The notes under the pieces were generated by a model. The model had not been told where the DNA came from. It ran no database searches and was given only the letters and a program-made list of their open reading frames with translations. Source: an uncultured Lachnospiraceae bacterium (GTDB lineage: Bacteria; Bacillota; Clostridia; Lachnospirales; Lachnospiraceae). Taken from it: a DNA stretch of 61,871 nt. Both the position numbers and the translations under genes were made by a program. The stretch lies in NCBI GenBank assembly GCA_902779355.1, contig CACZBF010000016.1, forward strand, positions 1-61,871, in the 5' to 3' direction. Of this stretch, positions 43,001-49,229 are shown piece after piece; the stretch's first letter is position 1; every line of letters starts with the position of its first letter.

Positions 43001-43681
43001 CTTTTTTGTGTTGATCTTTGCCTGTCCCTTGAGCAGGACATCACGGATGCACGTTTCCTGTGCAAATGCGCCGGCATCGTCCTCCAGAATCTTTTTGGCT
43101 TCCGTAAGCTGCACTCTCTCCTGGATGAGCCGTTCCTTCGCCTCCTTCACCATCCGTAGACGTTCCTTGCCCTTTGAGAACCATGGATTTTTATGCTCGA
43201 TGTAATCCTGACACTTTTCCAGCGCTGTGTTGTACAGAGCGTCTGCCTGTTCCAGCGCTTCCAGGTCCAGAGGATTTTGGCGTTCGGAAGCATTGGTGGG
43301 ATCCGTCGTATTGCGTGCTTTCGCCAGGAATTTCTCCAAATTTTCCAGCGCATCCTTTACCCGGGACATGCGGGTGCTGTCCCCGACGAATTTGTGCGCG
43401 TTCAAAAGAACATGGCTCTTGTCCCTGTTCTGGCGGAGCCTGAGTTGGTACCTGTCCATGTCGGACAACCATAATTTGCTTTGGGGGAGGTTCAAAAGTC
43501 TGTCCACGGTGGTGATCGCACTTTGGGCGGATGCGACGGAATATTTCTGCTCGTCATATCCTTCCGGCCGGTTCGTCTCGTTCATCCGATCCAGCCTTGT
43601 GCCCACCAGCATGTTTTCCTTTTGTATCAGCGTTCTGCTCTTTTCAGCTGCTTTTTCCTGAAACTCTCTGTAGTCGTCCAT
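37082..43681 (-). CDS. giant protein with UbiB/ABC1-type kinase-like domain
   Basis: 2199 residues, no signal peptide and no clear membrane segment. Residues 1-1380 are mostly helical and charged, with coiled-coil character, and match no family I know. Residues ~1395-1720 are an atypical kinase of the UbiB/ABC1/ADCK family: a KxGQ-like region altered to QKLLQGMPTAMLPPEL, the Ala-rich loop GAASVGQAF (~1450), VVIKLLRP with the ATP-anchoring lysine, the catalytic loop HGDLHSGNIMV (~1669) and metal-binding VIDFGNA (~1684). A helical C-terminal part of ~480 residues follows. UbiB proteins usually have 500-560 residues and sit at membranes. GGGAGGT precedes the ATG. The promoter is of the GG-leader type. 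Confidence 0.8.
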   Translation of the reverse strand: MDDYREFQEKAAEKSRTLIQKENMLVGTRLDRMNETNRPEGYDEQKYSVASAQSAITTVDRLLNLPQSKLWLSDMDRYQLRLRQNRDKSHVLLNAHKFVGDSTRMSRVKDALENLEKFLAKARNTTDPTNASERQNPLDLEALEQADALYNTALEKCQDYIEHKNPWFSKGKERLRMVKEAKERLIQERVQLTEAKKILEDDAGAFAQETCIRDVLLKGQAKINTKKTDANTPAPENLKWSDFGAILRGELNGFVTFSGTGLTDATSDSETIENRKVKERLVELVKESIGKNKNGSYLISKDLEVRIRARLGIDNAAFESAPLSKAAVKEIRDMVAEEDSLVTSILRGPSACEKEKPEENAPMIRQALAKTVDRYIGTKLEAVSLSNTQEERVENTREELVSIIEEAGQYGTKVTALTQEQLDKVVMYDTGKLRDMLFSQLEDVYTMATIISGDHMTYKGIANQKQLIIPIAALLISKVATQENPLDALVNDTELALKKRELAFTMAADAQRRKGGEEKEQLIERVEKMKLDVENMALLQELSCMGSKGLDDLVNQSDLNQNDPDLKDGIKNLKILAENLRKLKEFENSALQNGVEGSGFIHNSKMSGYRFMAKTIKNLFADQTKIDGMQSVVEKFPESRFAKGFQAAKSLFVEQNFEIEAHVERLIGCQKPPYQKAVFERSQLFSDKTVEEQDQLLLEFSAQEQLVLSSFMLRDDFSKLISGKKDKKAKDIAHVKDVLKTFKIGKAYVEDVSIGTTTFTLVQKENNDLYIVMDHKQVPLSFGAGFLASKIEQSITQNTDLYGKNERNNVLKDADQADANDDVLTLRSLYINVLSREAKCTTEELSHLLISDLRHYSNELVNGTMTGEAVRKAVRKKYQSARINGAEALEIMRMAQNISADDLKEVVEYRIEQKKEEKKTELFKQDLIEEKEWSPDELAVRNFVSDIIFSEETWQADELAAKPGMRLLEVVKKHADVVAKLAVYEDLLPKVLRHLPLPGESIESLKNGTTGGIKEQITKALTSLLKTGKVGKTIQDTLDQCRDKTKEAQVKRLKSLITGGDMVNSAVNAISQLLPPQNAQDQNAQATNQLIDLQELAKMEEEIDHAVTQAVNSIQETTINLAKEMFGEDENTEYRYDEQPKRMFQDLLTHASILDNAHDDAALKTALCKLLKKHSGGMIQCMYKPGCIRDFLKDLPEPENKEERKKFDAAKKKLEAAIGQFGELLADKNGYDIRKDHNAEQPEDKKNGVRSNDAVRTKFEGLVDSDTDALLEQLMPAVQEVAQSLREEVKDPKEVGITEEDKKERIEAGGRKLNRIIAQTATGDRGQGKFIKLVFFNYFKDVKPQDKRAMLASAIRGAKSLELKAAFLSSDEKKMQNALDSAVAKNYIGGFLKGAGPLLQKLLQGMPTAMLPPELKSAVEDMKSNLSPIPEKIVQAQMLAIVRGSKGKIKKIQVEQSLGAASVGQAFLCRLFGPGLPETGKEVVIKLLRPDVRNRMLREKKVMLQIAGKTDENHGMKDTYAGMLERIEEELDLTMEASNVKKGEIYNSEDKRVESVKLSDIIAPSPTVMVMERAPGVTLDQYIRDSEKEINALFDKYLDKNDDHEPKLDAYGRYEIKITSNNIKEFHKDREALAKKLQELTKRQKHLIELSKKWVQEGVFGKGFYHGDLHSGNIMVSDEKATVIDFGNATTLTSDQQTQIIRMISAAAVGDWEGFRSGYHALLPKDNEHQQIYQRNREKLGQIFQEVFKLGDFKYSGQRIGAALLRAQELGLQLPAAIQNFSQCQLRLQNAVEDINAQIEMVQKNLVAFDSAQPVHSNLHPELVIRYHYDQIGDKTITTGKLGKEYRRMAIPDDEQYKTFSKLLNGTDERKRAKFEETYMADYRAMKEIPDDYEFLHTFYRSILEVTDKKQRTDLLKGDKKNDYDRCLEIIKKHNIFSKDHFKRILDDPSSYWKSEFQEALEDFGKKAEKLRAANVTEQYETLLQEFRSFQEQNPNAAKEELEEKKRALFDEYKKVQEVHFMIVGPLSNAVEMLTEMGAQFWERNESGGKEEPSFIEKELQPLFDDKDCKGDELQQCYNAYVDAIKPLEKTRKETEVALRKAEEDPAKKWDIKVKREETEELKELRKKFLDAYRNSAALRFKKLLLLQEKYSYLYTQKRPDNFLDVMGSVIRSNLTAAVYKLGSYVWKYRKELIRQNNG

Positions 43682-43724
43682 AGTACCTCCCGTCAGATAA
43701 AAATCCCCCGTTCAGATATACTAT

Positions 43725-43753
43725 ATTATACGATGATTTTGGCGCGGTGGCAT
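43725..43753 (-). promoter_or_regulatory. shared-type promoter of the giant UbiB-like gene (ATGCCA-17-TATAAT)
   Basis: Minus strand: ATGCCA at 43748-43753, 17-bp spacer ending TCATCG, TATAAT at 43725-43730. It is the same element as upstream of GG-leader genes 1, 5, 8 and the island leader. Confidence 0.8.
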
Positions 43754-43847
43754 GCGTTTTCTGTAAGAATCCGGGACTTTTTTCACGAAATCTCCGTTGT
43801 CCGCTGCCTCCTTTTAAAGAAGCCACACAGGAACTGAATAATCCCCC

Positions 43848-43876
43848 TTGACAAAGTCGAGAAACGCTTGTAGAAT
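43848..43876 (+). promoter_or_regulatory. promoter of tRNA-Gly
   Basis: TTGACA (43848-43853), 17 bp, TAGAAT (43871-43876), 15 bp before the tRNA. Confidence 0.8.
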
Positions 43877-43890
43877 AGGCAAAGTGACAT

Positions 43891-43961
43891 GCGGGTGTAG
43901 TTCAATGGTAGAACACCAGCCTTCCAAGCTGGACACGTGGGTTCGATTCCCATCACCCGCT
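43891..43961 (+). tRNA. tRNA-Gly (TCC)
   Basis: Full cloverleaf: acceptor GCGGGTG/CATCCGC-type pairing (GCGGGTG with CACCCGC), anticodon TCC within CTTCCAA, T loop GGTTCGATTCC. CCA is not encoded. The 3' end from 43942 is the integration site of the island that follows. Confidence 0.95.
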
Positions 43962-43962
43962 T
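43942..43962 (+). repeat. attachment site, tRNA-proximal copy
   Basis: 21 bp from the T arm to just past the tRNA end, identical to 49103-49123. It is the core of the presumed att site for the tyrosine recombinase at 44190-45179. Confidence 0.85.
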
Positions 43963-43968
43963 AACAAA

Positions 43969-43999
43969 AAGAGCCCGGGCAAAGCAGCCCGGGTTCTTT
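43969..43999 (+). terminator. terminator after tRNA-Gly
   Basis: AGCCCGGG/CCCGGGTT stem followed by CTTTTTG. A further palindromic block (GGCAGGCAAGA/TCTCGCCTGCC, CGAACC/GGTTCG, GGCGCC/GGCGCC) fills 44002-44088. Confidence 0.75.
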
Positions 44000-44088
44000 T
44001 TGTTGGCAGGCAAGACCTCGAACCCAGGGGTTCGGATCTCGCCTGCCGGCTCGGTCGGCCGCGAGAAGGCGCCACCGGCGCCTGCGGC

Positions 44089-44101
44089 CCCATCACCCGC
44101 T
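44089..44101 (+). repeat. partial third copy of att core
   Basis: CCCATCACCCGCT repeats the last 13 bases of the tRNA 3' end. It lies closer to the integrase gene than the tRNA copy, so two integration events or a nested element are possible. A terminator (AAAGCCCG/CGGGCTTT, 44107-44133) follows. Confidence 0.7.
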
Positions 44102-44189
44102 CTCTGAAAAGCCCGAAAATACGGGCTTTTTCATTTTTTTATGGGGTATAAAAGGGTATAAACCCCACATTTTCCCCCTTTGACGCATA

Positions 44190-45179
44190 CTATAGAGCCT
44201 CTTCCAAGACGCACAGATCGATTTCGTCGCAAATTTCCGATCTGCAATAACCGTTCGTGGTCCGGATATCGGAATGACCGGCAGCAACTTGGATTTTTGT
44301 CGGCGGAACACCTACATCATAGAGTGCCGTGATGTTACTGACCCTGATGCTATGACTTGACAGGTATCGTATACCAGCAGAATGGCAGTATTCCTTCAGA
44401 TGTTGATTGATTTTGTTTGTCCAGAGAGGTGATCCTGTATTGCTGATGAATACATATTCCCCAAAAGGATTGGCTTTTCTTTGTTCATGTAAAACTTGAA
44501 GAGCTTTGCTGTTCAACTTCAGCCTGCGTTTACCATGCCCGTTATCATACTTATTGGCTTTGAGGCAAGGGACAAGTACCTGGCTTCTTTTTCCGTTCAC
44601 CTTTTTGATAACAATCTGGGAGTGAATCAGTATACTTCCATCTTTCAAGTCAACATCAGTCCACTTCAGAGCTTCCAGTTCTCCGATTCGAACCGTGAGA
44701 CACAGGTCGAGGCGTATGATCCGAGCATAGGGGCTGTCAATGGATTCGATCACTTCCCTCAAGGACTGGATCTCCGCTTTCGTGTATCCATCATGGCTTT
44801 TTTCCGGAGCACAGACCAGTTTATCCGTTCTTACGGATACAGCAGGATTGGAATTGATCAGATCGTTTTGCAACGCGTAATCAAAACAATAATTGATTGT
44901 GGTCTTTACGTTCCTGAGTGTACTTCTGGATATCGCCATATTCGCGGTGATCTCAGTGTAAAAGTCGAAAAGGTGTTTGTGCCGGATTTCGGAGATCCTC
45001 ATATTGGGAAGTTCCGACACGGAAATATACTTATTCCATGCATTTTTATAATGATCGAGCGTATTATCTTCGCGATGACCGTTGTCTACGAGCTTTTGAT
45101 ACTCTTTTATGGCACTTTCATAGATTTCCTGAAGCGTTGTATTCTCTTTCTCTGATACAATCCAGCTTTTAAGAGATCC
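44190..45179 (-). pseudogene. tyrosine recombinase (integrase), 5' truncated
   Basis: The frame is open to 45179, but the first ATG with a plausible protein start is at 45020. Residues before that (TTLQEIYESAIKEYQKLV...) clearly belong to the SAM-like core-binding domain, so the gene has lost its N-terminal arm-binding region where it joins HsdR-like sequence. The catalytic domain is intact: R in TVRIGELEALKW, HSIR (H-x-x-R), GHSD and the nucleophile Y in TTNGYCR. It is located beside the tRNA att site, as expected for the enzyme that inserted the island. Probably inactive. Confidence 0.75.
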
Positions 45180-45637
45180 TTTGTTGATTCTTTTTTGATA
45201 TTGTCGGTGAACTTCTTTCTTCCTTGGGCAATCATCCCATCAACAGATAAAGTATCCTTTACATTCTCGTATACGATTACTAGCGTGCCTTCGATAACGG
45301 ACTGATCTACAGCTGTATAATCACATACTGCATCTTGATAGGTTTTAACGAAAGCATAGTTATTACCGTACTGGCTCGCCAATCTGTCATTTTCATCATT
45401 TATTTCTTGTGCCTTCTTCAAAGCCTCCAGCAACTCATCTGTAATTGAATCCAAATCAGATAAATCTGATATCGACAGTTTATTAAAGATATCCTGTAAA
45501 AGCTGATCCAGCTTCACAATCTTAATGTCATCCTTGTTTTTATTCTTTTGTATTTCATCATGTACAGCTCTTACAGTTTTTTCAAAACGCTTATAAGAAG
45601 GATCATCTGTGGTAAACTTGCCGAGATCCAATATCAT
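45107..45637 (-). pseudogene. fragment resembling the C-terminus of type I restriction subunit HsdR
   Basis: 176 codons. EALKKAQEINDEND, ASQYGNNYAFVKTYQDAV, VYENVKDTLSVDGMI and QGRKKFTDNIKKES recall the C-terminal helical domain of EcoR124-type HsdR, a match from memory only. There is no motor or nuclease part. It runs out of frame into the integrase coding region and stops at 45107, so the last ~25 residues are junk. It was joined to the integrase by recombination; the event destroyed both genes. Confidence 0.4.
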
Positions 45638-46091
45638 GATACAGACCTACTTTGAACTGTATGAGAAAGGCGTCGAACTTATTTTCCTGAAAGAGCATTA
45701 CATTGATACTGATGTATATGCGGAAAATATGAAGGACAAGATTGAACTGCAGGGAACTGATGAAGATGAGATCTTCAAAGGTCTGAACAACTATTTCAGG
45801 AAATTAGCTGAAAGACAGATCCGGATTGCTTTTGAACAGGCAGAGAAAGAAGTGCAGGATCTTCATAAGAGGACAAAAGAAGGAATTGAAACAGCCCGAT
45901 TAAACGGAAAACAGATCGGACAGAAGCCCGGAAGCAAGCTTCATATCAAGAAAAAGGCTCCCGCACAGGAAATCATCCGGGAACACAGCAAAACCTTTGG
46001 CGGATCCCTTTCTGATGCGGAATGCATCAAACTGATCGGTATTGCCAGAGGGACATACTACAAATATAAGAGGGAAATAAAAAACTTTTAA
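45636..46091 (+). pseudogene. serine recombinase, 5' truncated
   Basis: About 151 residues starting within the resolvase catalytic domain (ELYEKGVELIFLKEHYIDT), then the long helix EQAEKEVQDLHKRTKEGIETARLNGKQIGQ and a C-terminal HTH region (GIARGTYYKYKREI). This pattern is typical of small Lachnospiraceae-type resolvases. The N-terminal part with the active serine and the YxRVS motif is absent, replaced by the HsdR-like fragment on the opposite strand. The ATG shares a palindromic ATCATGAT with the start of that fragment. Confidence 0.7.
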
Positions 46092-46099
46092 ATTTCATG

Positions 46100-46128
46100 T
46101 TGCCCTCTTTCCGGATTCATCGTATAAG
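46100..46128 (+). promoter_or_regulatory. shared-type promoter on the island (TTGCCC-17-TATAAG)
   Basis: TTGCCC (46100-46105), spacer of 17 bp ending TCATCG, TATAAG (46123-46128). It is the same element as upstream of the left GG-leader cluster and the giant UbiB-like gene, here on the plus strand. Confidence 0.75.
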
Positions 46129-46188
46129 TAAATAGAGCAGATGAAAGAAAGGGGCTCAATGCCCGCGGAAATCAAGGAGGTAGTGCTA

Positions 46189-46236
46189 ATGAAACTGGTA
46201 GGGGACCTGAAAGATAAGGTTGAGAAGACTGATTAG
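46189..46236 (+). pseudogene. truncated GG-leader peptide on the island
   Basis: 15 codons (MKLVGDLKDKVEKTD) then stop. It equals the first part of the leaders at 1635-5022 and keeps AAGGAGG and the shared promoter, but the rest of the leader and its cargo are gone. It may now act only as a translated leader for the gene 18 bp downstream. Confidence 0.7.
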
Positions 46237-46253
46237 CGAACGGAGGAACTACC

Positions 46254-46583
46254 ATGAAACGTTCTGGGAAAACAAAGGAAGTCGGAAGACTCTTAAGCGA
46301 TGAGGAGCTCGACGCGGTGAGTGGGGGAGCGGGAGGCAATAAAAGTTACATCTTCGACCTCTCACGATTCACTAGCAGAATTGTTTGTAATGTGGTAATG
46401 TACGACGACACCGCATGCCTTACTTTGCGCAGAACACCCAGTGGTGCTATTATCCCTGGTATCGGCTGGAAGAACGGCCAGCGTATTATGGTTCACAGTC
46501 AATACACAGAAAACGGATGGTATTTTGCATATGACAATAGAACAGATAAATATGGGTATGTGAATCCGAATAATGTTATGTAG
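46254..46583 (+). CDS. GG-leader protein 9, SH3-like C-terminal part
   Basis: 109 residues. A short leader ending LLSDEELDAVSGG follows a GGAGGA site. The mature ~84 residues (AGGNKSYIFDLSRF..., YDDTACLTLR, then GQRIMVHSQYTENGWYFA and DKYGYVNPNNVM) have the strand pattern of a bacterial SH3b domain, a fold that often binds cell wall. There is one cysteine pair (VCNVV, ACLTL) that could form a disulphide. It is transcribed from the shared promoter at 46100-46128. A wall-binding exported peptide or bacteriocin is plausible. Confidence 0.7.
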   Translation: MKRSGKTKEVGRLLSDEELDAVSGGAGGNKSYIFDLSRFTSRIVCNVVMYDDTACLTLRRTPSGAIIPGIGWKNGQRIMVHSQYTENGWYFAYDNRTDKYGYVNPNNVM

Positions 46584-46658
46584 ATATAAATAGCGATGTC
46601 GCTTGTACAGAGGAGAAACAGATAACACTGTTGCTTTCAAAAAAGGAAGACCCCGTAC

Positions 46659-48080
46659 ATGAAGAAAAAGTATATTAGTGTCTTGGCAGTTATAATGACC
46701 GTATCCATGATCGGGTGCGGTCAGGCAACAATCAACGCAGACGACAACGAGAGAATCGCAAATATTAAGAAGGAAATAGAGAAACTCGAAGAAGAGAATG
46801 AAGAACTCCAAGCGAAACTGGAGGACTCTAGTGATTCCTCTGAGGCATCTTCTGAATTGGAATCCGACATAAATGAAGAGCCGTGGAAAGAAGTTTATCG
46901 ACAGTACCTAAATAGAGTTATGCTAGGAGACGAGGCACTTCCTGATCTCTTGGAAACGCTATTCTATTACGAGGGGAGCGATGTGTTTTTCGCACTTGAT
47001 GATATCACAGGAGACGGAATTCCGGAATTATGGGTATCCGGACCGGGAAACACATCTATTTGGAGAGTGATGACAACAGATAGTGAAGGAAGTACCGTAA
47101 GAGAATTGGGTTGCCTTACCTTTTTTGACAAGGATCAACAGAAGGGATATTTTCTCAGTGGCACTTCATTTGAGGGCTATGATGTGTTCACACTTCAAGA
47201 CGGTAATCTGATGTATGAATATGGTATAGGGAGTGACGACTCCGGTAACTATAAGCAGTATACGTCTGAAGAGACAGACGGATATGAATATGTCTCGATT
47301 TCAGACCAGGAGATGGATGATTTCCGAAAAGAGTTTGAAAACGGCAGGCAGAACTGCGGTGTATCAGGTATTCTGCTGAATTTGGATAACATTCAAGAAA
47401 TGTTGGGAACTTCCAGTGAGACATATACAGAGGATGCCGATTGGAAGAACGTTTACCTTGTTTTTATCAATGATCTGGAAAATTCCGGAGAGGTTACAGT
47501 TGCGAATACACAGAATTGGGTGGAGGGTTCGCAACAGGAAGTGTTACAAAGAGGCACAGATGCAAATGAGTTTTGTCTGTATGACATTAATCTGGATGGC
47601 ATTCCGGAACTTTTATGGTATGATGCGACAGCGGTAGAGATCTACCATTTTCTGTCAGCTGATCAAGGGATAATTACGGAATTTGAAGATGCCGGACGCA
47701 GAGCAACCGGATGGAAAGAGTTCTATCATGTAAAAAATACACCTTACTATGTCACGATTCATTTTTCCGCATATACCCACGATTGGATATTGTGCTCTGT
47801 AGAAAATGGGAGCAGCAAGATAATGCTGTCAGTTTCTTCGCCGGATGTGGCAGATAATTTCATGAATGATATCTATGATTATTCGATAGAATACAAGGAC
47901 GCTCAGGGAAATATCATATCGGAAGAAGAGTTTCATCGGCAGTTTCAGGAACTGACCGGGTATACGATAGGGTCAATGGAAGAAGGTGCAGATCAATGGA
48001 GCTATAACTTTGTAGAAAACATGTATGAAGACAGCCTCCCTTACGTGGGCTTTGAAGAAATGCGTCAACAGTTGATGTAG
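46659..48080 (+). CDS. island lipoprotein with two DxxxDGIPEL repeats
   Basis: 473 residues. Lipoprotein signal with lipobox SMIGC, then a coiled coil (IKKEIEKLEEENEELQAKLE), an acidic serine linker, and two similar domains. Each starts with W-K-x-VY and holds a calcium-loop-like motif: LDDITGDGIPELWV (about residue 112) and LYDINLDGIPELLWY (about 308). Such loops resemble those of integrin-type or dockerin-like calcium sites. A GGAAG site lies ten bases before the ATG. It is the largest gene of the island. Function unknown; a surface protein. Confidence 0.7.
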   Translation: MKKKYISVLAVIMTVSMIGCGQATINADDNERIANIKKEIEKLEEENEELQAKLEDSSDSSEASSELESDINEEPWKEVYRQYLNRVMLGDEALPDLLETLFYYEGSDVFFALDDITGDGIPELWVSGPGNTSIWRVMTTDSEGSTVRELGCLTFFDKDQQKGYFLSGTSFEGYDVFTLQDGNLMYEYGIGSDDSGNYKQYTSEETDGYEYVSISDQEMDDFRKEFENGRQNCGVSGILLNLDNIQEMLGTSSETYTEDADWKNVYLVFINDLENSGEVTVANTQNWVEGSQQEVLQRGTDANEFCLYDINLDGIPELLWYDATAVEIYHFLSADQGIITEFEDAGRRATGWKEFYHVKNTPYYVTIHFSAYTHDWILCSVENGSSKIMLSVSSPDVADNFMNDIYDYSIEYKDAQGNIISEEEFHRQFQELTGYTIGSMEEGADQWSYNFVENMYEDSLPYVGFEEMRQQLM

Positions 48081-48139
48081 TACATCGTAGAACAACGATT
48101 ACGTGACAGTATTGGACAGTATTGAAGACTGCAAAGAGA

Positions 48140-48168
48140 TTGTAAACCCTTGAAAAAAGAGGTACAAT
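48140..48168 (+). promoter_or_regulatory. promoter of small antitoxin-like gene
   Basis: TTGTAA (48140-48145), 17 bp, TACAAT (48163-48168). Confidence 0.6.
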
Positions 48169-48250
48169 GAACCTGCATATGAAGCGGACAAGTGATACTG
48201 TGCTGCGCTGTTATATCATTTGTGTTTTTCTTGCCTTTGGGGAGGTTGCC

Positions 48251-48490
48251 ATGAGCAGAACGGAGCTTGCTGAAAAAATGGAGCGTTTATCCGGAGACGA
48301 TTTTAATATTGTTGTCATGCTGGTGGACAGACTGTTGGAAAAACAGGATGGTCTTCCGCGTTTGAGCGAGGATCAGTTAGTAAACGAGATGATGGAATCT
48401 ATCACCAAAAGCAATGCGGGCTTTACCAGACCGGCGCGAGAGGTATCCGAGGAAATGAGAGCGACATTTGAAATCCCATTTGCATTTTAG
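48251..48490 (+). CDS. small antitoxin-like protein
   Basis: 79 residues from the ATG at 48251, which follows GGGGAGGTTGCC; the longer frame to 48167 has no ribosome site. The sequence is helical and acidic at its start (RTELAEKMERLSGDDFNIVVMLVDRLLE) with a flexible second half (SNAGFTRPAREVSEE) that resembles a type II antitoxin with an unstructured tail. No toxin gene follows in the same direction. Its last codons overlap the promoter of an antisense RNA to the next, oppositely directed toxin-like gene. Identity uncertain. Confidence 0.5.
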   Translation: MSRTELAEKMERLSGDDFNIVVMLVDRLLEKQDGLPRLSEDQLVNEMMESITKSNAGFTRPAREVSEEMRATFEIPFAF

Positions 48491-48507
48491 AAAAGACATG
48501 TTATAAT
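48480..48507 (+). promoter_or_regulatory. promoter of antisense RNA at the Fst-like locus
   Basis: TTGCAT (48480-48485), 16 bp, TATAAT (48502-48507), overlapping the end of the preceding small gene. Confidence 0.55.
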
Positions 48508-48512
48508 GTGGA

Positions 48513-48582
48513 CAGGCAGAAAAGTGATGATTGTTCCACGGGAACAGCGGAAAACCCCGGAGTCGCAATCCGGGGTTTTTCT
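48513..48582 (+). ncRNA. antisense RNA of Fst-like locus
   Basis: A ~70-nt RNA predicted from the promoter above to the terminator CCCCGGA/TCCGGGG with TTTTT (about 48556-48582). It converges on the toxin-like gene at 48605-48712, and the terminator hairpin works on both strands, as in par loci. Confidence 0.5.
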
Positions 48583-48604
48583 ATTCCGTTTTTGGCAAGG
48601 TGGC

Positions 48605-48712
48605 TTAATCCTTAGGCTGGTTGCCGCTGTCATCTCTGTCCAGCCATTTACAGATGAGATTGGCGGTCACACCTGCCGCAACAGAGATCAGAAAAGTGAT
48701 TAAGATTTCCAC
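48605..48712 (-). CDS. Fst-like small membrane toxin
   Basis: 35 residues, GTG start at 48712 seven bases after AAGGGGG. A hydrophobic helix (ILITFLISVAAGVTANLI) is followed by CKWLDRDDSG and a polar end. The WLDRDD element after the membrane segment is like Fst-family toxins. A TATAAT box lies upstream at 48759-48764 (minus strand). With the convergent RNA and shared terminator this is a good candidate for a second type I toxin-antitoxin locus, here as an island stabiliser. Confidence 0.6.
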   Translation of the reverse strand: MEILITFLISVAAGVTANLICKWLDRDDSGNQPKD

Positions 48713-49102
48713 GGTCACACCCCCTTTCTTAGCCATGTATAGGGGTGGCAACGATGTTATTATACACCATCTGTATGCCATTTGTATGCCGTTATAAAAA
48801 AACATTACGTACAGTGAAAGTCCAGAACTGAGTTGCCATAAGCATAAATACGCTAGGGAAGTATGCGAAAAATATATGGTATGACAGGATTATGAGAATT
48901 CGATCAGGTAAATCATTTGATGTATTGACGGTCATAGGCCGGGAGGGCCGTGCAGGCGGACGGAGCAGAGCGCAGGAAGCCGGAACGAACCGACCGGCAG
49001 ACCGGGAAATGACGGATGAATAACTGGTACGATTTTAGTACCGTACTAGGGGCGGATGCGCTAACCTCCTTATTTTACTGGGGTTCCGGGACGCTCGGTT
49101 TC

Positions 49103-49123
49103 TTCGATTCCCATCACCCGCTT
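49103..49123 (+). repeat. attachment site, distal copy
   Basis: 21 bp identical to the tRNA-Gly 3' end at 43942-43962, marking the far end of the island. The 48820-49100 stretch before it has a G-rich block without any gene I can support. Confidence 0.85.
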
Positions 49124-49130
49124 TTTTTAT

Positions 49131-49173
49131 TGCTCCACAAGTCCAGTAATTACAAGGACTTGCGGAGTTTTTT
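49131..49173 (+). terminator. intrinsic terminator beyond the island
   Basis: CTCCACAAGTCC pairs with GGACTTGCGGAG, followed by TTTTTTTG. Probably the ancestral terminator of tRNA-Gly before island insertion. Confidence 0.75.
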
Positions 49174-49229
49174 TGTTTCGAAACCTAAAACATTTGTGGA
49201 TCCTCAGGGGGGCCAAAGTTCGCCAAAAA

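Larger units (their letters stand above)
43963..49123. mobile_element. decayed genomic island in tRNA-Gly
   Basis: About 5.1 kb between 21-bp direct repeats of the tRNA-Gly 3' end, with an integrase gene beside one end. A strong terminator right after the distal repeat (CTCCACAAGTCC/GGACTTGCGGAG, about 49131-49166) is probably the tRNA's original one. Contents: integrase and HsdR remnants, serine recombinase remnant, GG-leader genes, a lipoprotein, a small antitoxin-like gene and an Fst-like toxin locus. Confidence 0.75.
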
